Shown: positions 8,109-17,784 of the stretch, in pieces
How the letters are laid out: each line of letters begins with the position of its first letter
Numbering within the stretch: position 1 is the first letter of the stretch
Source of the DNA: an uncultured Porphyromonadaceae bacterium
GTDB lineage: Bacteria > Bacteroidota > Bacteroidia > Bacteroidales > Muribaculaceae
DNA: 64,000 bases
Assembly (NCBI GenBank): GCA_900548975.1
Contig: URMS01000012.1
Location: 25,082-89,081, forward strand
Reading direction: 5' to 3'
The notes under the pieces: model-generated
Database searches by the model: none
Told to the model about the DNA's origin: nothing
The model's input: the letters and a program-made list of their open reading frames with translations, nothing else
Made by a program: the position numbers and the translations under genes

Positions 8109-9418
8109 GCTTTTTCGACAGCATGCGCCGCTTTTTCGGTGCCGACTCCGACTATAACAACGACGATACCCACGACAACGACCTGACCACGGCCGACGAT
8201 GACGACGACACTACCACCGCCGACGCGCGCGCAGCAGAAGAAAGCGCCGCACCGGCCGTCGACGGACTCGTCGAGCTCCCCGCACGGCCCGTTGTCGACC
8301 CGGCCATGAAGTCAAAAATATTCGAAGGCGTCGTGGCTATCTTCAACGAGTCGCTGCCCGATTTCCTGCGCAAAAGCGTCGACCCCGAGCGCCAGAGCGA
8401 GCTGATAATGCAGTCGCTCGACGCATCGCTGTCGCAGTATCTCGACGATCTTTCGGCGCAGGCTGCCGTCTATGCCGAAGCGAGACTTAAAAATGCCGCC
8501 GACAATGCCCGCCACGAAGCGGAGCGTCTGCGCCACGACATGGAGAGCCTCGAGCAGCAGCGCACCTCTCTGCGCGAGCAGCAGCTTAGCGCCGAACGCC
8601 GCCGACGCGCTCTCGCCGACCGTGTGCAGGACCTCGAGACACAGCTCGCCAACGCCGATGCCGAGCGCGAACAGTTCGAACTCGAAAAAAAGAGTCTGCT
8701 CAACAAACTCAAAGTCACCGAAGTGCAGCCGGGCGTTATCGAAGAACTGCAGCAGGAAATCGAACGACTGAAAAGCGAACACACCGACACCCCTGAAACC
8801 GCCCCCGATCCTGCTCAGCTCGAAGTCCTCAACGCAGAAATAGAAAAAATAAACACCGAACTCGCCGAAGCCCGCACAGCTCTGGCCGAGGCACATGCCG
8901 CCATAGAGCAGCACAAGGCAAATGCCGAGAACAGCCAGACCATGTACAACGACCTGCAGCATCAGCTTGTCGACGAGCGCGAAGCCCGCGCCAAAGCCGA
9001 AGCCGAAAGCGCCGAGGCCCGCAAAATCTTCGAAACGGTGAAGGAGATGCAGCTGCAGATGCAGCAGGTGGAAGTGCTGATACAGAAACGCGACGACCGC
9101 ATAGCCCGGCTGAAATCGACCAACAAAAAACTCAAAGAAGAACTTGCCGAGACAAAAGCAAGACTTGCCGAAACAGAGGACATGCACGACGACGGGCTCT
9201 TCGCCCTCGTGCAGGAGGACGAAGAGCCCGAACTCGTTCCGTCGGCCGAGGAAGAGGCCGCCATGGCATCGCTCGAAGATGATTTCGAATGTCCCGAATG
9301 GTTCACTCAGCCCGCACCCGGCGAGGGTCGCCTAAAAGTTTCGGAAGAACCTTTCGGCTACACACCGCCCGTGCGCAAGCCTGCGCCCGACAACGACGCC
9401 CAGCTGTCGCTCTTCTGA
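8105..9418 (+). CDS. Coiled-coil protein with C-terminal QLSLF motif
   Basis: A 437-residue acidic protein I cannot place in a named family. Residues ~1-60 are low-complexity Asp/Ala/Thr-rich, ~60-120 form a compact segment (KIFEGVVAIFNESLPDFLRK), and ~120-360 are a long heptad-rich coiled coil dense in Glu, Ala, Arg and Gln. A short acidic linker leads to a Pro-rich tail whose last five residues are QLSLF (9401-9415 region, just before the stop). QL(S/D)LF is the consensus for binding the beta sliding clamp. No membrane segment or signal peptide is seen. Its start overlaps the REC-PPDK_N stop codon by 4 bases, so the two are translationally coupled and probably work together. Confidence 0.7.
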   Translation: MSFFDSMRRFFGADSDYNNDDTHDNDLTTADDDDDTTTADARAAEESAAPAVDGLVELPARPVVDPAMKSKIFEGVVAIFNESLPDFLRKSVDPERQSELIMQSLDASLSQYLDDLSAQAAVYAEARLKNAADNARHEAERLRHDMESLEQQRTSLREQQLSAERRRRALADRVQDLETQLANADAEREQFELEKKSLLNKLKVTEVQPGVIEELQQEIERLKSEHTDTPETAPDPAQLEVLNAEIEKINTELAEARTALAEAHAAIEQHKANAENSQTMYNDLQHQLVDEREARAKAEAESAEARKIFETVKEMQLQMQQVEVLIQKRDDRIARLKSTNKKLKEELAETKARLAETEDMHDDGLFALVQEDEEPELVPSAEEEAAMASLEDDFECPEWFTQPAPGEGRLKVSEEPFGYTPPVRKPAPDNDAQLSLF

Positions 9419-10033
9419 TTATTTGCGGTACTGCGGTTCCAGAGGCACCGGGAAGCGCGAGAAGAGCGTCTGTACGGCCTCGGCTATGCCTTTGAGGTTG
9501 CGGAACTGCGACTGGCCGTTCTCAAGAATCGTGGCTACCGACGCCGAATACAGCGGCAGTTTCTTGTCGATGTTCACCATATCCATTGTCAGCACGCCTT
9601 CCTTGTAGATGCCGGTGATAACCTGTGCATTGGCATAGTAATTGGCCCAGTAATTGACGCGCGGATAGATGAAGTAGGGGTAGAATCCGTTGTAGTACGG
9701 ACCGGCATACGGACTGTAGCCCGGGGGAAGTGCCGGCTCGGTCTCTATCTCGCGGTGCACTGTAAGACCGATATTGATGAGCAGCGGCGAAGCGGGATCT
9801 TCGGTGAAGCCGCGTTCGATCATCTGCTCGCGGATAGCGGCGGCGATGTTATAGTACGTCACCATCTGCATGCCCGGCGGAAGGCTGTTGCCGTCGGCAG
9901 GTGTGACTATGCGGAATGTGGAATAGGTGCTGAGATCAGCGTTGTTATAGGTCTCGCTGTTTACCAGTGAGAACGGGCTGCACGAAGTCAACAGCACCAG
10001 AGCAGCCGCAAGAATAGAAAGATACTTTTTCAT
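9419..10033 (-). CDS. DUF4136-type lipoprotein
   Basis: A 204-residue predicted lipoprotein: signal MKKYLSILAAALVLLTSC with the lipobox cysteine at residue 18. The body (DLSTYSTFRIV, then AAIREQMIERGF and a segment starting INIGLTVHREIET) matches the DUF4136 pattern of small periplasmic or surface-facing lipoproteins, with a Tyr/Pro/Gly-rich centre. The function of the family is unknown. It ends directly against the coiled-coil gene on the other strand, with no spacer. Its start codon lies three bases after a strong hairpin (10037-10074). Confidence 0.75.
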   Translation of the reverse strand: MKKYLSILAAALVLLTSCSPFSLVNSETYNNADLSTYSTFRIVTPADGNSLPPGMQMVTYYNIAAAIREQMIERGFTEDPASPLLINIGLTVHREIETEPALPPGYSPYAGPYYNGFYPYFIYPRVNYWANYYANAQVITGIYKEGVLTMDMVNIDKKLPLYSASVATILENGQSQFRNLKGIAEAVQTLFSRFPVPLEPQYRK

Positions 10034-10036
10034 AAA

Positions 10037-10074
10037 ACGCGGAGTTTATTCTATGTAGAAAGAACACTCCGCGT
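10037..10074 (-). terminator. Hairpin between cdaA and the DUF4136 gene
   Basis: A perfect 9-bp stem (10037-10045 with 10066-10074, ACGCGGAGT/ACTCCGCGT) around a 20-base loop. On the minus strand it follows the cdaA stop codon and runs into TTTTATG, where ATG is the DUF4136 start at 10033. It may terminate the typA-folP-cdaA transcript, shield the DUF4136 start, or both. Confidence 0.5.
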
Positions 10075-10088
10075 AGCCGTAAAGTTCG

Positions 10089-10871
10089 CTATTTCGAGGT
10101 AACGATGGCGATGGCGTTGAGCCGGTGTTCAAGTTCGGTCGAGCTCAGACGCGTCGACAGTTTCCCTCTGTGAGCCACCGATATATTGCCGGTCTCCTCC
10201 GACACCACCACAGCTACGGCATCGGTCGCCTGGGCTATGCCCAGCGCCGAACGGTGGCGCAGACCCAGTGTACGCGGCACATCGCTGTCGTGGCTCACCG
10301 GCAGAATACAGCCGGCCGACTCAAGACGCCCGTGCGCCACTATTAGAGCGCCGTCGTGAAGAGGCGAGTTTTTGAAAAATATATTCTCTATCAGACGCGT
10401 ATTTATGTTGGCGTCTATCACGTCGCCCGACTTGGCATAGTTGTCGAGCGGCACCGTCTGCTCTATCACTATCAGCGCGCCTGTCTTGCTCTTGGACATG
10501 CTCATGCACGCATACACTATAGGCATCACCCACGCAAGAGCCTCGGCGTCGAGCTCCTCTTTGTGGTGGTGGAACAGCTTCGACAAAAAGCGCAGGCGCC
10601 TGTGCGACCCGAGCTCGACAAGAAAACGCTTGATTGGCTCCTGGAAGATTATCACAAGGATAATCAGACCGATAGCCATGAATTTATCGAGAATGGTGCC
10701 GATGAGGCGCATGTTGAAGATTTCGGAAGCCAGGACCCACAGAATGATGAAAGCGAGCACTCCATAGAATATGTTGATAGTGCCCGACTCCTTCATGAGC
10801 CGGTAGATATAGTATATCAGCACTGCGAAAAGCAGTATGTCGATTATATCTTTTATTCCGAAATCAAACAT
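10089..10871 (-). CDS. cdaA: Diadenylate cyclase CdaA (c-di-AMP synthase)
   Basis: A 260-residue membrane enzyme that joins two ATP into cyclic di-AMP, the second messenger controlling potassium, osmotic and cell-wall homeostasis. Three N-terminal membrane segments are at about 10-24, 34-50 and 62-77, followed by a short coiled region and the DisA_N catalytic domain with DGA (173-175) and RHRSAL (205-210), the two signature motifs. Length and layout match CdaA rather than DisA. It is 14 bases downstream of folP, a neighbourhood I recognise from other Bacteroidales. No CdaR or GlmM gene is adjacent, unlike in Firmicutes. Confidence 0.95.
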   Translation of the reverse strand: MFDFGIKDIIDILLFAVLIYYIYRLMKESGTINIFYGVLAFIILWVLASEIFNMRLIGTILDKFMAIGLIILVIIFQEPIKRFLVELGSHRRLRFLSKLFHHHKEELDAEALAWVMPIVYACMSMSKSKTGALIVIEQTVPLDNYAKSGDVIDANINTRLIENIFFKNSPLHDGALIVAHGRLESAGCILPVSHDSDVPRTLGLRHRSALGIAQATDAVAVVVSEETGNISVAHRGKLSTRLSSTELEHRLNAIAIVTSK

Positions 10872-10885
10872 GGCTTAAAGTATGT

Positions 10886-11724
10886 TTACGTTAGCGCTCC
10901 GACTATCGAGACTGCGGCTACGGCCTCGGCAACGTCGTGCACGCGCAGTACGGACGCGCCGCGCTCGAGAGCGAGCACATTGACTGCCGTGGTGGCGGCC
11001 GCCATGGCCTCGGGGGCCACACCGGGCAGACGCGACAGCATCGACTTGCGCGACATTCCCGCAAGCAGCGGCATGCCGCTTGCGGCGATGGTCTCGAGCG
11101 AACCGAGCAGCCTGTAGTTCTGCTCCGGAGTCTTGGCAAAACCGAAACCCGGATCGAGAATCACATCGGCCACACCGAGAGCGTGGAGCTCGGCGGCCTT
11201 GCGGCTGAGATAGCCCGCAACCTCAGCGGCGACATCGTCGTAGTCGGTGAGAGTCTGCATGGTCGCCGGAGTACCGCGCATGTGCATGAGCACATACGGG
11301 CAACGCAGCGCGGCCACAGTGTCGAACATGGCCGCATCGAGCTCGCCGCCCGATATGTCGTTGACGATATCGGCGCCGCACACCTCCACGGCCTCGCGTG
11401 CGACGGAGGCCCGGAAAGTATCGACAGATATGAGCACATCGGCGCCGACCTCTGCGCGCACGGCCTCGACACCGTCGCACAGACGGGTCATTTCCTCGTC
11501 AGCGCTCACCTCCGAGGCACCCGGGCGCGATGAGTATGCGCCCAGATCGAGCATGGAAGCCCCGGCGTCGACCATGGCACGAGCCGTACGGGCGGCATCG
11601 GCGGGGTCCTGGTGGCGCGAGGCCGCATAGAACGAATCAGGCGTCAGGTTGATGATACCCATCACCGCGGGCCGGTCGAACTCATAGAGACGCCCGCGGG
11701 AGTTGAGGCTGAACGGACGGTATT

Positions 11725-11728
<4 letters not shown>
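10886..11728 (-). CDS. folP: Dihydropteroate synthase
   Basis: A 280-residue cytoplasmic TIM-barrel enzyme that condenses p-aminobenzoate with dihydropterin pyrophosphate in folate synthesis, the sulfonamide target. The two family signatures are visible: GIINLTPDSF near residue 24 and a LDLGAYSSRPGA segment corresponding to the usual DxGxESTRPG, with SSRPG in place of ESTRPG. The SRKSML segment near the C-terminus is also typical. Its ATG overlaps the typA stop by 4 bases and it precedes cdaA by 14 bases. Confidence 0.95.
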
Positions 11729-13524
<1,796 letters not shown>

Positions 13525-13557
13525 AAATAAGTCTGCGACTATATCTGTTTCAAACTG

Positions 13558-13565
13558 CAAAATTA
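13558..13565 (-). promoter_or_regulatory. -7 promoter box for typA-folP-cdaA
   Basis: TAATTTTG on the minus strand, 33 bases before the typA ATG, with the downstream extension CAGT that is shared with two other promoters in the window (4941 and 37610). No TTTG is seen at -33. Confidence 0.6.
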
Positions 13566-13668
13566 CTCAAAAAATACGAAACCGCCCTCCTGCCCGCCGA
13601 CCTTTTTCACGCCCCACCCTCATTTAACGTAGTAATTGATGTCTATAAGGATTAAATGAAACGATAAA

Positions 13669-14790
13669 CTATTGCATTTTCTTGATTTCGTTATATAGAG
13701 CCAGCCCTTTTGCCGTAAGTAAATATTTTTGTCTCGGGTGATTGGGCTTGTCGGGATATAACACCTTGAGAAAACCGGCTTCGAAAGCGGGGTTTATATA
13801 ATTCGCCAAAAATGTCGGACGATGTTTCAGACCGACTTTTTCCATCAATACTTTTAACGATAATTGTTCGTTTGACAAAGCTAATAGCAAAGCGCGAACT
13901 TGTTCGGTTACTTGTACGGCAGCTTGTTCGGTACTTGTACGGTCAATTTGCCCGTCTTGTTTTACCATCAGCTCTTCCGGAGCATTAATCACCATATACC
14001 GATTCCGCAATTCATTAGTTTCACCCAATAGCAGATTGCGAAAGAATCGCTCCAAATATCCGGAATTACGCATAACGCTTTTTTTTACGTTTTGGTAGTT
14101 GGCACGTACCAGCGCATTACGGAAATACCACGAATGATTGGCGAACAAGTCGTTTGTCACGTCAAAACCCATAGAACGCAGATAGAGAATCGTAAACACA
14201 GCAATCGTTCTGGTATTTCCCTCGCCGAACGGATGGATTTGCCACAATCCCGATACAAACCTGGCTATGTGGCTCACTAACCCGTTTCTGTCCACTTTTG
14301 AATAGTCGAACTGGCGTTCTTGTTCCAAGTCGTATTCAATCGCTTTGCGAAGGTCGGGCGCGGAAACATACAACACCGTATCACCACGTAGCACCCATTC
14401 CTTTTTGGCAATGTTGTAATCGCGGATTTGCCCTGCAAATTTAAAGACTCCGTCAAAAATCCGACGATGAATTGATGTCAGCCCGACAAGTGTAAAAGCA
14501 AAAGTTTTCTCGGTAAGAAGTTTACGGATGTTTGTCGAAGCCATATCCGCTTCGTGGATTTCTGCATCTTCAGGCGTATGTGCTATTTTCGATTGATAAT
14601 AGCTACGGATAAGCTGTTCGGCTTCGTCGATTGTAATCTCGCCTTCAATATCTTTACGTGCTGTCTCGATCAAGTAGTCGGAAGGCTTCAAGCCATCAAC
14701 CGCCTGCAATCCTATTGCGGTCTGCCATGCGTAACCCTTCTCCCGCTTCTGCGGCTCGCCCTGGCGTATGTATTCGTCAAAATCCATCAT
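13669..14790 (-). CDS. Fic-domain protein with winged-helix C-terminus
   Basis: A 373-residue protein of the Fic family, enzymes that usually transfer AMP from ATP to hydroxyl groups of target proteins. The N-terminal ~65 residues (TAIGLQAVDGL, then IEGEITIDEAEQLIRSYY) resemble an antitoxin-like regulatory segment. The Fic motif at 186-195 is HPFGEGNTRT: the catalytic His and the GN-x-R core are kept, but the second glycine is Thr193 and the last arginine of HxFx(D/E)GNGRxxR is Ala197. The C-terminal ~90 residues look like a DNA-binding winged helix (LTAKGLALYNEI). It is visibly more AT-rich than its neighbours, suggesting transfer. No separate antitoxin gene is adjacent. Confidence 0.85.
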   Translation of the reverse strand: MMDFDEYIRQGEPQKREKGYAWQTAIGLQAVDGLKPSDYLIETARKDIEGEITIDEAEQLIRSYYQSKIAHTPEDAEIHEADMASTNIRKLLTEKTFAFTLVGLTSIHRRIFDGVFKFAGQIRDYNIAKKEWVLRGDTVLYVSAPDLRKAIEYDLEQERQFDYSKVDRNGLVSHIARFVSGLWQIHPFGEGNTRTIAVFTILYLRSMGFDVTNDLFANHSWYFRNALVRANYQNVKKSVMRNSGYLERFFRNLLLGETNELRNRYMVINAPEELMVKQDGQIDRTSTEQAAVQVTEQVRALLLALSNEQLSLKVLMEKVGLKHRPTFLANYINPAFEAGFLKVLYPDKPNHPRQKYLLTAKGLALYNEIKKMQ

Positions 14791-14837
14791 ATCTCAAAAT
14801 ACAACATAAAGATAAAAAACATGTGCCCTTGCAGGAA

Positions 14838-16442
14838 CTATTTGATGAGGGTGGCGAGGGTGGCGGCGATCTCTTCGGTGGTCGGGTTGACGGCGAGGAT
14901 GGTGCCGTCGCGGTCGACGAGGACAATCTTGCCGCCGCCGTTGCCGGCATGGTACTTGCGCCATATCCGGTTGACATCATTGAGTTCTATGAGATTCAGC
15001 CACGGGTAGCCGTCGCGTTCTATAGCGGCAATCATGGCGTCGGCCGAATTCTGCTCCCGAGCCACACCGACCACCGTGAAGCCGCGGTCGCGATATTTCT
15101 CGTAGAGAGGAATAAGCTCTTTGCTGTGGCGGCGGCACGGTCCGCACCACGACGCCCACAGGTCTATCACGGCGACCTTACCGTCTATGACATCGGAGAT
15201 GCGCACTTCGTTGCCATCGAGATCCGGTGCCGTAAAATCGGTGTACTTCCGTCCCGGTGCCGGTGCTCCGGCCTCGTGCATCATGGCAATCTGACGATAG
15301 TAGTAATTGTCGGTAAGAGTATCGGCATAGTTATCCTCGAATATTTCCATTATCTCGTCGGCATGAGGATAGCCTGTATTCACAAGAGTGAACATCGTAT
15401 AGAGGTTAAGGGCCGACGGCTGTGCCAGCTCTGCGGCAAAAAAACGACGGTGAACAAGATCGAGAAGACTGTCGTACTGCGCCTCTACTTTCTTTCCTTC
15501 GTCGCTGAGCACACGGTCCTCGTCATACAGCTTATTTATTATGGCCTGAATGCTGTCGCGCTGCGGCGCGGTAAGCTCGTTCCATTTATCGCTGTAAGCC
15601 TTGGCTTCCCTGGCCTCCGCACTATACATCTCTCCCGAGGTCGTCAGCTCGGCCCGGCGCTTTCCGATAGCCGATTCATAGAGATTCTTCTGCCAGTAAT
15701 CGTCCATGCGTTCATTATAAGCCGTATAGGCCTCCGAGGCCGGTCCGCCGCTCACCCTGATGTCGCCGTCGGAATCGTCGGGAAAATCGACTGTCACTTC
15801 ATCGTCCGAGGCAAATATCCTCACTACGTGCCACGAACCGTTCAGACGCTCGGCGCCGATACACAGCTCGTACACCCTGTCGGGCTCACCGGCTACGGTG
15901 TAGCTGAATTTGCCGTTGCGAACCGGAATAAGGACAGATTTATTGACGCGCCCATCGGCGCCTCCCTCGATAAGGATAAGCCACGATGCTTCGGGATGGC
16001 CGTTGATCGAGCCCGATATGCGGGTGGTCTTTTTGCCTATAGTATTTCCGTTAAGCCGTATGTCGGACACAAGCCATCCGCCCGGTTCCACAAAATCTAT
16101 CACCGTATCAGCCGCTGCCACCGGCTCGAACACGAACACGGGCGATACGTATGCCGAATCGCCCAGTACGGTCTTTTTACCGAACTCCATGCCTTCGAGC
16201 GCCTTAAGATTATATCTCGCTCCGGTCACCTTGCCTTTGAGATATATGTTGGTGTCGGCACGCACCCAGTTCCCCGGACGTCCGTAGATATCGGCATTCA
16301 GCCGGGTGGCATCGTCAAGAAGTTCGACAGACGCGACACTGAACGACATCGGACCGTTCCCGAAATCGGGACATTTTACCATGCGGGCAGAAGCCGCAGT
16401 CAGGGCCATACACGCCAACAGGACTAAAAACAGTTTTTTCAT
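14838..16442 (-). CDS. TlpA-like periplasmic thioredoxin with N-terminal DUF4369-like domain
   Basis: A 534-residue exported redox protein. The ATG at 16442 gives MKKLFLVLLACMALTAASA, a clear signal peptide; the longer frame would need a TTG start. Residues ~110-230 (SGSINGHPEASWLILIEGG) resemble the DUF4369 beta-domain that precedes many Bacteroidales TlpA proteins. A helical middle region leads to the thioredoxin domain with LWASWCGPCRRH (CGPC at about 433-436). Such proteins reduce or isomerise disulfides in the periplasm. It has its own promoter (16475-16482), so it is a single-gene unit; the Fic gene follows 47 bases after its stop. Confidence 0.88.
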   Translation of the reverse strand: MKKLFLVLLACMALTAASARMVKCPDFGNGPMSFSVASVELLDDATRLNADIYGRPGNWVRADTNIYLKGKVTGARYNLKALEGMEFGKKTVLGDSAYVSPVFVFEPVAAADTVIDFVEPGGWLVSDIRLNGNTIGKKTTRISGSINGHPEASWLILIEGGADGRVNKSVLIPVRNGKFSYTVAGEPDRVYELCIGAERLNGSWHVVRIFASDDEVTVDFPDDSDGDIRVSGGPASEAYTAYNERMDDYWQKNLYESAIGKRRAELTTSGEMYSAEAREAKAYSDKWNELTAPQRDSIQAIINKLYDEDRVLSDEGKKVEAQYDSLLDLVHRRFFAAELAQPSALNLYTMFTLVNTGYPHADEIMEIFEDNYADTLTDNYYYRQIAMMHEAGAPAPGRKYTDFTAPDLDGNEVRISDVIDGKVAVIDLWASWCGPCRRHSKELIPLYEKYRDRGFTVVGVAREQNSADAMIAAIERDGYPWLNLIELNDVNRIWRKYHAGNGGGKIVLVDRDGTILAVNPTTEEIAATLATLIK

Positions 16443-16474
16443 AGTATGTGTTTTCAAGATGTAGGTTTATACCA

Positions 16475-16482
16475 CAAAGATA
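16475..16482 (-). promoter_or_regulatory. -7 promoter box for the TlpA-like gene
   Basis: TATCTTTG on the minus strand, 32 bases before the ATG at 16442, immediately after the T tract of the terminator of the preceding gene. Matches TAnnTTTG. Confidence 0.6.
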
Positions 16483-16483
16483 T

Positions 16484-16515
16484 AAAAAATAATCCGCACT
16501 TTCACAAGCACGGAT
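16484..16515 (-). terminator. Intrinsic terminator of the GH43-like gene
   Basis: Arms 16492-16499 and 16508-16515 form an 8-bp stem on the minus-strand RNA (six Watson-Crick pairs and two G-U pairs); on the plus strand those two positions would be C/A mismatches. A run of six T follows on the minus strand (16484-16489). The strand-specific pairing shows it ends the GH43 transcript. Confidence 0.7.
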
Positions 16516-16522
16516 AATATTT

Positions 16523-17575
16523 TCATTTATTCCCGAAAGCCTTTAGCAGACATCGGGCTTCTTCGGCTGAAATGACCGAGACAGTACCATGGCGCGCTTC
16601 CGATGGAAACGACGAGTCCTCTATCTCCCAGTTTTCGAAATCGGACGACGATGACACTCCGAAGCCGTCGGCCATACAGTAGTCATAGTACAGCATACAT
16701 TTTTCACCCGCGATGTCCATAACAGCCGACGGCCCTTCGGTAATCACCGGTACTATCTGTCCGCCGTTGAGATGCCCCTCTACGATAGTGTACGGACCCT
16801 CGGGATTGTCGGCAACGGCCACACGGATAGCGCGGCGCTCGCCGGTAAGCTCTCCGAATTCCTCTTCTTTATGGAACAGATAGTACTTCCCGTCCTTAAG
16901 CAGCAGCGTTCCGTCGATTACCGAATACGGCGGCTCAAAAAGCAGTTTGGCCGGTGTGAATTCTTTCCAGTTCTTTGTGCGGCAATACCAGAGACGGCTC
17001 TTTTTCCAGCCTGCATCCTCGAACGATGAAGACCATACCAGAATATAATCGCCGGCTTTATCGTCGTAGAACCATTCGGGCGCCCATATATTACGCACCA
17101 TCCGGCCCTCGGCGTCGCGCACGTCTTTCATAAGCGGCAGCAGATCCTCGCGGGTCCAGTGCACGAGGTCGGTCGATGTGGCGTAGAGGCAGCTCGGGCC
17201 GGTCTGCGCGCGATCGTCGCGACGCCCTCCGCCCGTTGCCATCAGGCGCCACACTCCGTCGGGGCAGCGGCGCACATAGGGGTCGCGCATCTGCTGGTCC
17301 CACACCGGGAGATTATCGTTAAGGGCCATCCAGTGCTTTCCGTCGGTCGACAGAGCGATATGAAGGCGCTCCACATTCATCGGGTCGGGCAGCGGCACAT
17401 GCACGGTCCTGCCGGCAGAATCGATTTCGACACGGGTAGGATAGCGCTGACGGAAATATGTGAGCATATACACCTCGCTATTATCATCAATCACGAAATT
17501 CGCGGCATCTGTAACATCCTGCGCCGACAGTGCCAGCACAGAAACAAGCGCCAAAACGGTAGATAGTATTCTCAT
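16523..17575 (-). CDS. Secreted GH43-like five-bladed beta-propeller glycosidase
   Basis: A 350-residue protein with signal peptide MRILSTVLALVSVLALSA, so it is exported. Its repeats and catalytic pattern fit glycoside hydrolase family 43 and relatives: a general-base Asp in MRDPYV (Asp98), a pKa-modulating Asp in VIDGTLL (Asp221) and the acid Glu in TEGPSAV (Glu280). Family members release arabinose or xylose from plant polysaccharides; specificity cannot be read from this. No SusC/SusD pair or other polysaccharide locus adjoins it. It is a single-gene unit with a -7 box upstream and a terminator directly after the stop. Confidence 0.75.
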   Translation of the reverse strand: MRILSTVLALVSVLALSAQDVTDAANFVIDDNSEVYMLTYFRQRYPTRVEIDSAGRTVHVPLPDPMNVERLHIALSTDGKHWMALNDNLPVWDQQMRDPYVRRCPDGVWRLMATGGGRRDDRAQTGPSCLYATSTDLVHWTREDLLPLMKDVRDAEGRMVRNIWAPEWFYDDKAGDYILVWSSSFEDAGWKKSRLWYCRTKNWKEFTPAKLLFEPPYSVIDGTLLLKDGKYYLFHKEEEFGELTGERRAIRVAVADNPEGPYTIVEGHLNGGQIVPVITEGPSAVMDIAGEKCMLYYDYCMADGFGVSSSSDFENWEIEDSSFPSEARHGTVSVISAEEARCLLKAFGNK

Positions 17576-17600
17576 AGTATCAGAAACTGGTTGTACAGCG

Positions 17601-17608
17601 CAAAAATA
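17601..17608 (-). promoter_or_regulatory. -7 promoter box for the GH43-like gene
   Basis: TATTTTTG on the minus strand, 25 bases before the ATG at 17575; fits TAnnTTTG, with no TTTG at -33. Confidence 0.45.
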
Positions 17609-17756
17609 CTAAATATTATCCATATCACGCTCATGAGATATCTTCTTCAACTTGCATAAAGTGAAAACGCAGCCACACACAGTGGCGTATAGCCACGAAA
17701 TACCTTTACTTTTAATAAATATGTCAGAAAACAGCCCTAAATTAAAGATTTTTGAT

Positions 17757-17764
17757 TATCTTTG
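17757..17764 (+). promoter_or_regulatory. -7 promoter box for the membrane-protein gene at 17785
   Basis: TATCTTTG lies 20 bases before the ATG at 17785. It overlaps the beginning of the longer in-frame reading that would need a TTG start, which supports choosing the ATG. Confidence 0.6.
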
Positions 17765-17784
17765 GCAAAAATTCAATCGATACC

